DNA of 64,000 nt. Source: Pseudozobellia thermophila (GTDB taxonomy: Bacteria; Bacteroidota; Bacteroidia; Flavobacteriales; Flavobacteriaceae). How positions within the stretch are numbered: position 1 is the stretch's first letter; the number at the start of each line of letters is the position of its first letter. Of this stretch, positions 36,506 through 43,944 are shown piece after piece. The notes beneath the pieces were generated by a model. It made no database searches, was not told the DNA's origin, and saw nothing but the letters and a program-made list of their open reading frames with translations. The stretch is taken from positions 283,402 to 347,401 of the forward strand of contig NZ_FQYU01000001.1 of the NCBI RefSeq assembly GCF_900141855.1. Reading direction: 5' to 3'. A program made the position numbers and the translations under genes.

Positions 36506-37309
36506 ATGAACGAAAACGATAAAATTCAGATCTTAAAGGATATTCTTTTCGCGGAAGACAGCGTATATATTGAAAAGATTGCGAACAGGCTGGAAACCCT
36601 TGAAACCACCCTCAACGATAAGAAAAAACTCTCCTCTAAAGTAGACCCGATAGTACTTGAGCAACTCGAGGAATTCAAGGAAAGCATACCGGCAACCCTG
36701 GGACCGACCATTACGGCCACCCTAAAGGTCGAGATCCAAAAGAACAAGGACGAGGTGGTAGAGGCAATCTATCCCATTTTGGGAAAAATGATCAAGAAGT
36801 ACATTGCCCACGAAATCAAACTGCTTTCCGAAAAGATCAACCGCCAACTCAGCTTTAAGGACAAGGTAAAGGCTTGGTACAAGGGTTCTTCCAAAAAACG
36901 GGAAATCATCGAGAATTTGGCCTCATGCCATATCGAACAGGTCCTTTTGGTCGAAAAGGATTCCGGCCTCCTGAAGGCCAGTTATTCCAATACCCAAACC
37001 ATCGACGAAGAAATGATTTCGGGCATGTTGACGGCCATCAAACATTTTGTGGAAGACGCCTTTGTAACCAAGGACCAAAACCTTGAGCTTATCGATTACG
37101 AACTATACCACATTCATCTTCAGAGCTTTAAAAATTATTATATTGCAGTAGTGCTTTCAGGGACTTACACTACACGGGCCAAGGACAAGGTACAGAACCT
37201 GATTTTTGACTTTTTTGAAAAGTTTACCCGACTGGAGGGCTACCGGACCCTTGACATGGAAAACATTAATCAACAATTGGCACTTAATTTTGGGAATGAA
37301 CATCTCTAA
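36506..37309 (+). CDS. Cytosolic regulator with roadblock-like C-terminal half
   Basis: The 267-aa protein has a coiled-coil N-terminal third. A helical middle follows (IYPILGKMIKKYIAHEIKLLSEKINRQLS), then a C-terminal alpha/beta part (about 140-250) starting IEQVLLVEKDSGLLKASYSN. That part continues with the helix EEMISGMLTAIKHFVEDAF and paired strands. The order strand-turn-strand-helix-strands recalls roadblock/LC7 proteins, which regulate small GTPases. Middle and C-terminal parts also match the N-terminal cytosolic region of some OmpA-family proteins in cyanobacteria and proteobacteria, from memory. No OmpA domain is present here. The gene overlaps the GTPase gene by 14 bp. Confidence 0.75.
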   Translation: MNENDKIQILKDILFAEDSVYIEKIANRLETLETTLNDKKKLSSKVDPIVLEQLEEFKESIPATLGPTITATLKVEIQKNKDEVVEAIYPILGKMIKKYIAHEIKLLSEKINRQLSFKDKVKAWYKGSSKKREIIENLASCHIEQVLLVEKDSGLLKASYSNTQTIDEEMISGMLTAIKHFVEDAFVTKDQNLELIDYELYHIHLQSFKNYYIAVVLSGTYTTRAKDKVQNLIFDFFEKFTRLEGYRTLDMENINQQLALNFGNEHL

Positions 37310-37817
37310 GAAAATAGTCGTACTCGGATACTTTGGGGTCGGAAAAACCTCTTTGATCCGTCGATTTGTGGAAAACAGCTTTTCGAACGACTATAAAGTC
37401 TCCATAGGAGTGCATATAGTCAAAAAGACCGTACAGGTATCTACCGACGATACCGTATCACTTATTCTATGGGACCTGGAAGGAACCGACGATATCGCAA
37501 GTGTCAGGGAATCGTATCTTTTGGGCACGCATGGCATCATCTACGTTTTTGATGTTTCCAGGCCCTCCACCTTCCAATCCATTGAAAAAGACCTCGAAGC
37601 CCTCGCCAAAAAAGTGCCCGGGGTACCTACCCAGGTGGTCGGCAATAAAATAGACCTCGTCGCAAGTGAGGAGGTAGACGCCACCTTAACGGAAAAAGGG
37701 ATTTCATTTGACTACCTGACCAGTGCCAAAACAGGTGAAAAAGTCAATGAACTGTTTGAACATTTGGCAAAAATACTAGCTCTGGATGCTGAAAGAATTA
37801 AGGGAAAACTACAATAG
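37296..37817 (+). CDS. Rab/Ras-like small GTPase
   Basis: The protein has 173 aa from ATG at 37296; the frame extends upstream, but those residues are a read-through of the previous gene's end. G1 is GYFGVGKT (11-18), switch I is VSIGVH (Ser36 at the usual Thr), G3 is DLEG (60-63), G4 is NKID (117-120) and G5 is SAK (143-145). YLLGTHGIIYVFDVSRPSTF is strikingly Rab-like. Residue 64, normally the catalytic Gln, is Thr, so intrinsic hydrolysis should be weak and a GAP may be needed. It overlaps the preceding gene by 14 bp and the kinase gene by 32 bp. Confidence 0.9.
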   Translation: MNISKKIVVLGYFGVGKTSLIRRFVENSFSNDYKVSIGVHIVKKTVQVSTDDTVSLILWDLEGTDDIASVRESYLLGTHGIIYVFDVSRPSTFQSIEKDLEALAKKVPGVPTQVVGNKIDLVASEEVDATLTEKGISFDYLTSAKTGEKVNELFEHLAKILALDAERIKGKLQ

Positions 37818-39306
37818 GGACAAATTTCAGTTTATTCTAACGGATCTAACGGGCAGGGTGGTCCAAAGCGACCAAACCCTGTTGTCCGTAGAAGAAAATG
37901 TCGCTATTGGCGAAGCCCACCCCTTTTTTTTAAGCATTCCCGAAATTATGGATGCCGGCCGCGAAACCGCCACCTTTCATTGTGTACAGCTTGGCACCCC
38001 AATGGCACGGCTTACCGCCGATATTGAAATCCATCGCAAAAAAGACGGCTTTCTAATCGTAATAGAAGACCTTACCCAGCATTACCGGTCGTACCAAAAA
38101 ATGGCCCAAACCCGCAACGAGTCCATTATCGATTCTGAGCTTATTGTCTTAAAGAACCACGAACTACAAGAACGCGAACGGTTCAAGAACGAGTTCATAC
38201 AAAACTTCAGCCACGAACTTCGCAATCCCCTGACCAACATAATCGCCCTAACCAATATTCTACAACGCACAGACCTTTCGGAAGAACAATTGGGCATCTT
38301 GGCCGTATTGAAAGATTCGACCTCCAACCTAAAACTCATGTTGGAGGATATATTGAGCATAGCCATGATCGCCAAGGGCAAATTGGCCCTCAACCCCAGT
38401 GTGTTCAACTTCCCCCATTTTATCGAGTTCCTCAAATTGACCTATACCACCCGGGCCAAGGAAAAAGGACTGGCCTTTTCGGTTACCACCGACGAAAAAA
38501 TACCCGAATATCTGGAGGGCGACCGCATCCGTCTGCTTCAGGTACTGACCAACCTTTGTGACAATGCCGTAAAGTATACCAAAGAAGGAACTATTTCACT
38601 GCATGTGGCACTTAACCAAAAACGGGCCAATACGGCAAGTCTTCGTTTTTCCGTAAAGGATACCGGTCCCGGTATCCCCCCTGAAAGCTTGGGCACCATA
38701 CTCGAAAGTTTTGAGCAATTGGGGCAAACAGAAGGGGTCGGACTCGGTCTGGCGATAGTAAAGGGGCTTTTGGACCTGATGGGAAGCACCATTAAGATCG
38801 AATCGGAAGTAGGCAGGGGCTCACACTTCTATTTCGACCTAAAATTACAGTTTCCCTTGCGCGAACCCATAAGGCCCGCGGCCCGAAAACATCTGCCCCC
38901 GACAAAGGCAAAGGCCCCTGCAAAGGATACCCAAAAATACAGGGTACTGCTCGTAGAGGATAACGAACAGGTACAAACCAGCCTCTTTAAATCACTTATA
39001 GAACCCGGCAACTTTTTTATCGATGTCGTAAGCGACGGGGCCTTGGTCATGCAAGAGGTAGTAAACTCCAAATACGACATCATTCTTATGGATGTCAACC
39101 TTCCCAATATTACGGGAGACCAATTGACCAAGGCCATCAGGGCCTTTCCGTTCAAAGATGTCAAAAAAATCCCGATTATCGGCATTACGGCCAATTCGTA
39201 CAAAGCACAGATCAAGGCCTACAAAAAGGCCGGTATGAACGCCGTTATAACAAAACCCTTCGAGCAAAACGAACTTCTTAAAACCATGCAGCGTCTATTA
39301 AAATAG
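37786..39306 (+). CDS. Hybrid histidine kinase with C-terminal receiver
   Basis: The 506-aa cytosolic kinase has no membrane segment. A PAS-like sensor (about 10-100, FILTDLTGRVVQSDQT) precedes HisKA with the H-box NFSHELRNPLTNI. The ATPase domain has NLCDNAVKYT, KDTGPGIPPES and GVGLGLAIVKG. A receiver domain near residue 385 onward has LLVEDNE, phospho-acceptor Asp in IILMDVNLP, and ITKPFE. It starts 32 bp inside the GTPase gene, so the two are tightly coupled; the GTPase may control the kinase or report to it. No output domain or adjacent response regulator is present. Confidence 0.93.
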   Translation: MLKELRENYNRDKFQFILTDLTGRVVQSDQTLLSVEENVAIGEAHPFFLSIPEIMDAGRETATFHCVQLGTPMARLTADIEIHRKKDGFLIVIEDLTQHYRSYQKMAQTRNESIIDSELIVLKNHELQERERFKNEFIQNFSHELRNPLTNIIALTNILQRTDLSEEQLGILAVLKDSTSNLKLMLEDILSIAMIAKGKLALNPSVFNFPHFIEFLKLTYTTRAKEKGLAFSVTTDEKIPEYLEGDRIRLLQVLTNLCDNAVKYTKEGTISLHVALNQKRANTASLRFSVKDTGPGIPPESLGTILESFEQLGQTEGVGLGLAIVKGLLDLMGSTIKIESEVGRGSHFYFDLKLQFPLREPIRPAARKHLPPTKAKAPAKDTQKYRVLLVEDNEQVQTSLFKSLIEPGNFFIDVVSDGALVMQEVVNSKYDIILMDVNLPNITGDQLTKAIRAFPFKDVKKIPIIGITANSYKAQIKAYKKAGMNAVITKPFEQNELLKTMQRLLK

Positions 39307-39360
39307 CTTGCGGACGTTCTGAGTGGATTGAACAATTTGTAAGAATTTTACTACTAAATA

Positions 39361-39388
39361 GGTATTTCATCGAATAAATACCCTTTTT
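39361..39388 (+). terminator. Terminator of the GTPase-kinase operon
   Basis: A perfect 7-bp stem (39361-39367 with 39376-39382) has an 8-nt loop and is followed by five T at 39384-39388. It lies 54 bp after the kinase stop. Confidence 0.55.
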
Positions 39389-39736
39389 CGTCGATAAATC
39401 TAAATCCCTAGGTTTGGATTCGTCGAATTGCCCCTTCCATCCTACTTTTACAGAGCTTTAAAAAATATAGCACTCCGCTGTACTAAACACTAACCATGTT
39501 ATAAAGCAAAAAAAATGAAAAAACGGTTCCCCTAGACCGAAACAGTACAAGATAGCTCGATTCAAGTCAAGTTCCCCCTTTAGTTGACCGGGCCTATCAA
39601 AAGTTTGTAGTAGAGGTTGTAGTTATACCGAGGTTTCACGAACAATTATAGACTATGGTATAGGGTTAGGAAAATAGTCTATAGTAATGTTCCCCCAGGG
39701 ATGTTCAAGTTAATTCTTGAATGTCCCTTTTTTTTT
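39389..39736 (+). ncRNA. Candidate small RNA region with strong terminator
   Basis: The region has no ORF above a few codons but is structured. A perfect 10-bp inverted repeat (39647-39656 with 39674-39683, 17-nt loop) precedes a strong intrinsic terminator. That terminator has a 12-bp stem with two G-U pairs (39698-39709 with 39716-39727) and nine T. The terminator stands 390 bp after the kinase stop, behind a first terminator, so it should serve a separate transcript. A possible -7 element, TACTTTTA, is one base off consensus near 39442. The 5' end is unknown. Confidence 0.4.
39698..39736 (+). terminator. Strong intrinsic terminator
   Basis: A 12-bp stem (GGGATGTTCAAG with CTTGAATGTCCC, two wobbles) has a 6-nt loop and a run of nine T. 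This is one of the clearest terminators in the window, and no protein gene ends close to it. Confidence 0.85.
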
Positions 39737-39871
39737 GTTCCGGCAAACTTCCATCCTGTTTGCACGGCCATCCCCAGCTCCCTTGCCCCTTTAGGGCCGA
39801 CCCTCATTTAAGGAATACATAAATTCATCATAATTTAATTACTGCATAAGTATTTCTTAACCTCTAAAAAA

Positions 39872-39925
39872 TTACAAATAGTAAAATTTTACCGATTATT
39901 GTAAATAATAATTTACTATTTGTAA
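39872..39925. promoter_or_regulatory. Inverted operator pair upstream of the phosphonate operon
   Basis: TTACAAATAGTAAA (39872-39885) is repeated as its exact reverse complement TTTACTATTTGTAA (39912-39925). The centres are 40 bp apart, about four helical turns. The same core, ACTATTTGTAAA, occurs upstream of the SusC gene at 43795. The right copy ends 10 bp before the GTG start of the transporter gene. The XRE-cupin regulator encoded between the two operons is the obvious candidate binder. Confidence 0.55.
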
Positions 39926-39935
39926 AATTGCATTA

Positions 39936-41237
39936 GTGAAACTTTCTAAAAAAGATATTCAATTCATCGGTTACGGGGCATTGGCTTCCTTTGGCACATA
40001 CTTTTGTATGTATGCCTTTAGAAAGCCCTTTACCGTAGCTACCTACGAAAATCTATCTTTTATTGGGGTCGACTACAAGATTGTTCTGATCATCGCCCAG
40101 GTCATTGGTTACATGCTGTCGAAGTTTATCGGTATAAAGTTGATTTCCGAATTAAGGCCAAAGAGGCGCCTTCCGTACCTACTGGCCATGGTGATCTTGG
40201 CCGAGTTGACCCTAATTCTCTTCGGTTTTGCCCCGGCACCTTACAATATCGTGTTCATTTTTCTGAACGGGCTGTCCCTTGGTATGATCTGGGGGGTCGT
40301 TTTTTCATATTTGGAAGGGCGAAAATTCACCGAGATCCTCGGAGTAATTCTTTGTTCGAGCTTCATTCTTTCGAGTGGAGTGGTAAAATCGGCCGGGTTA
40401 TTGGTCATGAAATACTTCAATGTTGGCGAATTCTTGATGCCGGCCGTCACGGGGGCCTTGTTTCTCGTTCCCTTTGCGGCTTTTGCGTTTATGTTGGACA
40501 AACTAGCCCCTCCTACCCCTGAGGACAAGGCTTTACGTGAGGAAAGACTGCCGATGAACGGCAAGGACCGTCAGAAATTGGTTGTCCGGTTTGCCTTCCC
40601 CTTGGTCATCTTGGTCTTCTTTTACATTTGCTTGACGGCCATGAGGGATTTTCGCGACAACTTCTCGAGGGAAATATGGGACGAAGTGGGTTATGTGGGC
40701 AATGCCTCGATATACACCCTTTCCGAAGTACCGGTAGCCATTATTGTACTGCTCTCCATAGGCATGTTCGGCTTTATAAAAAACAACTACAAGGCCTTCG
40801 TTTCGTATCACTACCTCTTAATGATAGGCTCCCTGATGGTCGGGATAAGTACCTTACTGTTTCAGGCCTCCCTGATTGGGCCCGCCTTGTGGATGATATC
40901 CGTCGGCTTGGGCCTTTATGTCTGCTACGTGCCTTTTAATTGTCTTTTTTTCGATCGTATGATCGCCACGTTTCACATCAAGGGAAACGCTGGCTTTTTG
41001 ATCTATATTGCCGATGCCTTCGGGTACCTTGGCAGTATGGCCGTACTTCTCTACAAGAATTTCGGCCAAGGCAGTATCTCGTCACTGGCCTTTTTTATTA
41101 AGGGCTCTTACCTTATTTCGGGTATCGGTTTGATCGTCGCCATTCTGTCACTCTTCTATTTTAAGAACCGCTACACGCAAACCGCCCCTGTTATAGACGA
41201 ACCTAATCTAACAACGGCCCATGAACCACTCTTATGA
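39936..41237 (+). CDS. DUF5690-type MFS transporter, probable phosphonate carrier
   Basis: The 433-aa membrane protein has about 12 helices and a GTG start. The opening, YGALASFGTYFCMYAFRKPF, and the later GNAGFLIYIADAFGYLGS match the DUF5690 branch of the major facilitator superfamily. It is the first gene of a three-gene operon with an FAD oxidoreductase and a phosphonatase-like HAD enzyme (overlaps of 17 and 8 bp). It most likely brings an aminoethylphosphonate or similar compound across the inner membrane. The family assignment is good; the substrate is inferred only from the operon. Confidence 0.87.
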   Translation: MKLSKKDIQFIGYGALASFGTYFCMYAFRKPFTVATYENLSFIGVDYKIVLIIAQVIGYMLSKFIGIKLISELRPKRRLPYLLAMVILAELTLILFGFAPAPYNIVFIFLNGLSLGMIWGVVFSYLEGRKFTEILGVILCSSFILSSGVVKSAGLLVMKYFNVGEFLMPAVTGALFLVPFAAFAFMLDKLAPPTPEDKALREERLPMNGKDRQKLVVRFAFPLVILVFFYICLTAMRDFRDNFSREIWDEVGYVGNASIYTLSEVPVAIIVLLSIGMFGFIKNNYKAFVSYHYLLMIGSLMVGISTLLFQASLIGPALWMISVGLGLYVCYVPFNCLFFDRMIATFHIKGNAGFLIYIADAFGYLGSMAVLLYKNFGQGSISSLAFFIKGSYLISGIGLIVAILSLFYFKNRYTQTAPVIDEPNLTTAHEPLL

Positions 41238-42384
41238 CCTTATTGTAATCGGAGGCGGGGTACTCGGCACATTTCATGCCTACCACGCCCTAACCCGGGG
41301 GCTGAGGGTAGCCCTGCTTGAAAAGGACGGAAAACCCCAGGGTGCCACCGTTCGCAATTTCGGCCAGGTAGTGCCCTCCGGAATGAACAGCAAGTGGCAG
41401 GATTTCGGTCGGGAAAGCCTGTCGATATACAAAAAAATCCAGGCCGATTTCGATATATCGGTACGACAGGAGGGCAGTATTTATCTGGCTTCCAACGAAG
41501 AGGAAGTTCAATTGCTCGAAGAACTGGCAAACATCAACCGGTCCAATGCCTACCCTTCCGAACTGTTGACACAGGGGCAATGCCTGGAGCGATATCCGAA
41601 TTTACGGCAAGACTACGTAAAGGCCGGACTCTTCTTCCCCGAAGAAGTAAAGGTCGAACCTCGGACCATGATCAACAGACTGCACCGCTACCTTAAACAA
41701 AAAGGGCTTGACATCTATACCGGTGAAACCGCATTGGAATGCGATGCCCTGAGAAGCGGCGTTCAGTTGTACACCTCGGGCAATCGCCATTTTTCGGCCA
41801 CCAAGGTGATTATCTGCAACGGTAGCGAGTTCAAGACCCTCTACCCCAAACTCTTTCAGGAAAGCGACCTGGTGATTTCCAAACTTCAAATGATGCAGAC
41901 CAAACCCCAACCGAACTATTTACTGCCCAGTTCGGTACTGACAGGCCTATCGATCAGACGGTACGAAGCGTTTTCCGAATGTCCTTCCTACCGAGAAATC
42001 AAAGCCAGGGAAGACCCCGATTCATTTGAAAAAAAATGGGGGGTGCACATTCTATTCAAACAAGCGGAAGACGGAACAATAATACTTGGCGATTCGCACG
42101 AATATGCTCCGGTCAGCCAAATAAGCGACTTGGGCTTTGACCTAAAAATGGAAATTGACGATTTTATTGTAAAGGAGGCAAAAAAGATATTCGCACTTCC
42201 CACTTACGAAATACAGAATCGATGGTTTGGCATGTATTCCCAATGCCAAACCACCGATATCTTTCAACATACAATAGACGAAGACATTCACATCGTGACC
42301 GGGATTGGCGGAAAGGGCATGACCGGAAGCGCCGGATTTGCAAAACATAATATAAACTCAATCTTTAATCTTAACTATGTATAA
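41221..42384 (+). CDS. FAD-dependent oxidoreductase, TIGR03364 type (phosphonate-associated)
   Basis: The 387-aa DAAO-like flavoenzyme has the dinucleotide motif VIGGGVLGTFHAY (Gly11-Gly16). ATVRNFGQVVPSGM and the C-terminal GIGGKGMTGSAGFA bind FAD. I recognise it as the TIGR03364 group found beside phosphonatase-like HAD genes. From memory, related recurrent FAD enzymes (PbfC/PbfD) oxidise 2-aminoethylphosphonate or its N-methyl derivatives to phosphonoacetaldehyde. That product is the substrate expected for the next enzyme, whose gene overlaps by 8 bp. Exact amine preference cannot be read from sequence. Confidence 0.87.
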   Translation: MNHSYDLIVIGGGVLGTFHAYHALTRGLRVALLEKDGKPQGATVRNFGQVVPSGMNSKWQDFGRESLSIYKKIQADFDISVRQEGSIYLASNEEEVQLLEELANINRSNAYPSELLTQGQCLERYPNLRQDYVKAGLFFPEEVKVEPRTMINRLHRYLKQKGLDIYTGETALECDALRSGVQLYTSGNRHFSATKVIICNGSEFKTLYPKLFQESDLVISKLQMMQTKPQPNYLLPSSVLTGLSIRRYEAFSECPSYREIKAREDPDSFEKKWGVHILFKQAEDGTIILGDSHEYAPVSQISDLGFDLKMEIDDFIVKEAKKIFALPTYEIQNRWFGMYSQCQTTDIFQHTIDEDIHIVTGIGGKGMTGSAGFAKHNINSIFNLNYV

Positions 42385-43057
42385 TATCGAACTTGCTGTT
42401 TTCGATATGGCCGGAACGGTCGTAAACGAAGACAATGTAGTCTACAAAACCCTGCAAAAGGCGATCAATCAAAAAGGGTACGAGCTAACCCTCGATTTTG
42501 TACTCGAGCATGGGGCCGGAAAAGAAAAACACCAGGCCATAAAGGACATCCTGGCCCAAGTAGGGGCAGACCCTGCCGAAGAACCTTCCGAACCAATTTT
42601 TGAAAATTTCAAAACCTTGTTGGACAAGGCCTACGAAGAGCTTAGGGTAACCTCCTTTGACGGTGTTGCCGATACTTTGGCACAATTAAAATCCCAAGGT
42701 ATCAAAGTTGCCCTGAACACGGGATACAGTAGAAACATTGCAGAGCTCCTGCTTAAAAAAATGGATTGGAAACAGGGTAAGCAATACGATGCCCTGGTTA
42801 CCGCCGATGACGTTAGCATGGGACGGCCCCACCCGGCCATGATCCATGAAGCCATGAAAGTACTTGGGGTACAGGATTCGGAAAAAGTAGTAAAAACCGG
42901 CGACTCCATAATAGACATCGAGGAAGGTAAAAATGCCCATTGCGGACTGACCATCGGTGTGACCACGGGAGCCCATACCAAGGCCCAATTACTTACGGCC
43001 GATCCGACCTACGTGCTTGACTCCTTGACCGGGATCCTCGATCATGTTACGGCATAA
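42377..43057 (+). CDS. PhnX-like HAD phosphonatase
   Basis: This 226-aa HAD-superfamily hydrolase belongs to the TIGR03351-like phosphonatase-like group. Nucleophile motif FDMAGT (Asp10) has the DxAGT form of phosphonoacetaldehyde hydrolase. Motif II is NTGYS (Thr115), followed by GRPHP (149-153) and KTGDSIIDIEEG (Lys173 to Asp180). In the cap, GAGKEKH places Lys49 and His52 at the spacing of the Schiff-base Lys53 and His56 of Bacillus PhnX. It should split phosphonoacetaldehyde into acetaldehyde and phosphate. Overlap with the FAD enzyme gene supports consecutive steps. Confidence 0.85.
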   Translation: MYNIELAVFDMAGTVVNEDNVVYKTLQKAINQKGYELTLDFVLEHGAGKEKHQAIKDILAQVGADPAEEPSEPIFENFKTLLDKAYEELRVTSFDGVADTLAQLKSQGIKVALNTGYSRNIAELLLKKMDWKQGKQYDALVTADDVSMGRPHPAMIHEAMKVLGVQDSEKVVKTGDSIIDIEEGKNAHCGLTIGVTTGAHTKAQLLTADPTYVLDSLTGILDHVTA

Positions 43058-43080
43058 GACCAAGAATGTCCAAATAAAGG

Positions 43081-43106
43081 AAAGGGGGCTTTTTGAGCCC
43101 CTTTTC
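43081..43106. terminator. Bidirectional terminator, HAD gene / XRE-cupin gene
   Basis: The GGGGCT/AGCCCC stem (43085-43090 with 43096-43101) has a 5-nt T-rich loop, A on the left and T on the right. It sits in the 49-bp gap between the two convergent genes and can end both transcripts. Confidence 0.75.
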
Positions 43107-43673
43107 TTATATAAAGAAATACATGACCAACATTTTCGAGGCGACCGAAGCCCTGTTTACGGGCACATGGGGAATTCGCCCATCAAAAAATATGGAATCC
43201 CCTTCCCTTAGCAATACCTCATCATCGCCAATACGGTAATAACATTCGCCCGACAAGATATATTTAAACTCGAAGGCATCGGTAGTAACCTTTTCCCTTT
43301 GGGAGTTGGGGGCCACTTCGAGCAACACCGTTTCAAAACCCAAAGACGTCAATTGCCGGCCAAAGATATAGGTGTATGAGAACCCCACCGCCTCGGCCTC
43401 CTTTTCAATAGCCGTATGGTCTTCTTTGCGCGATACGATAAAATTGGCTCCGTTGACCAAGGGCATACCGTTAAAAAAATCGGTCACCTCGATTTCCAAT
43501 GAACTTATTATTTTAAGCAGAACAGGCAACGACGGTATGGTTCGCCCATTTTCAATCCTTGATATCAATCCTCCGGTAACCCCTGCCCGGCCGGCAATTT
43601 CATTTATGGTTTTCCCTCCTTCCTTTCGAATTTCCTTGATTCGCTTTCCTATTCCTATAAGATAATCTTCCAT
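43107..43673 (-). CDS. XRE-family regulator with C-terminal cupin
   Basis: The protein has 188 aa from ATG at 43673; the frame reaches 43733, but those 20 residues are not family-like and would include the promoter. The XRE helix-turn-helix (about 5-65) has KTINEIAGRAGVTGGLISRIENGRTIPSLPVLLKI. The C-terminal cupin (about 115-185) has FKYILSGECYYRIGDDE and FDGRIPHVPVNR. The cupin should bind a small ligand. Lying between the FAD/HAD operon and the SusC operon, it is the likely local sensor of phosphonate; operator candidates are at 39872-39925 and 43795-43934. Confidence 0.9.
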   Translation of the reverse strand: MEDYLIGIGKRIKEIRKEGGKTINEIAGRAGVTGGLISRIENGRTIPSLPVLLKIISSLEIEVTDFFNGMPLVNGANFIVSRKEDHTAIEKEAEAVGFSYTYIFGRQLTSLGFETVLLEVAPNSQREKVTTDAFEFKYILSGECYYRIGDDEVLLREGDSIFFDGRIPHVPVNRASVASKMLVMYFFI

Positions 43674-43689
43674 ATAAAAGCTCAAAGTG

Positions 43690-43697
43690 CAAACATA
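43690..43697 (-). promoter_or_regulatory. -7 promoter element of the XRE-cupin gene
   Basis: On the minus strand this reads TATGTTTG, an exact match to TAnnTTTG, 16 bp upstream of the ATG at 43673. A TTTC lies at the usual 19-bp spacing further upstream, one base from the -33 consensus TTTG. The leader would be only about 10 nt. Confidence 0.45.
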
Positions 43698-43794
43698 ACA
43701 CTTAATCAAATTAATAGAAATGGCACAGGGCAAATATTAAAAACACATAAAGCACCTTCGATATGAGCTAAAACCATAAAAACATCAATTTTTG

Positions 43795-43934
43795 ACTATT
43801 TGTAAACAAATAATTCATAACTTTTACATAACACCCCCTCGCAAAAAGTTTCAATTATTTAATACTAATCAGCATTTTACCTAACCTTAAGCCTAGATAT
43901 TTGCCTTTCAGAAATAACCAATAGTTTACAAATA
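43795..43934. promoter_or_regulatory. Operator candidates upstream of the SusC gene
   Basis: ACTATTTGTAAA (43795-43806) is identical to the core upstream of the transporter gene at 39936. It is part of the near-palindrome TATTTGTAAACAAATA (43797-43812). An inverted partial copy, TTTACAAATA (43925-43934), lies 10 bp before the SusC ATG. The two form an inverted pair as at 39872-39925, though much farther apart. The XRE-cupin regulator may bind both sites. Confidence 0.45.
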
Positions 43935-43944
43935 CGAAAATAAA

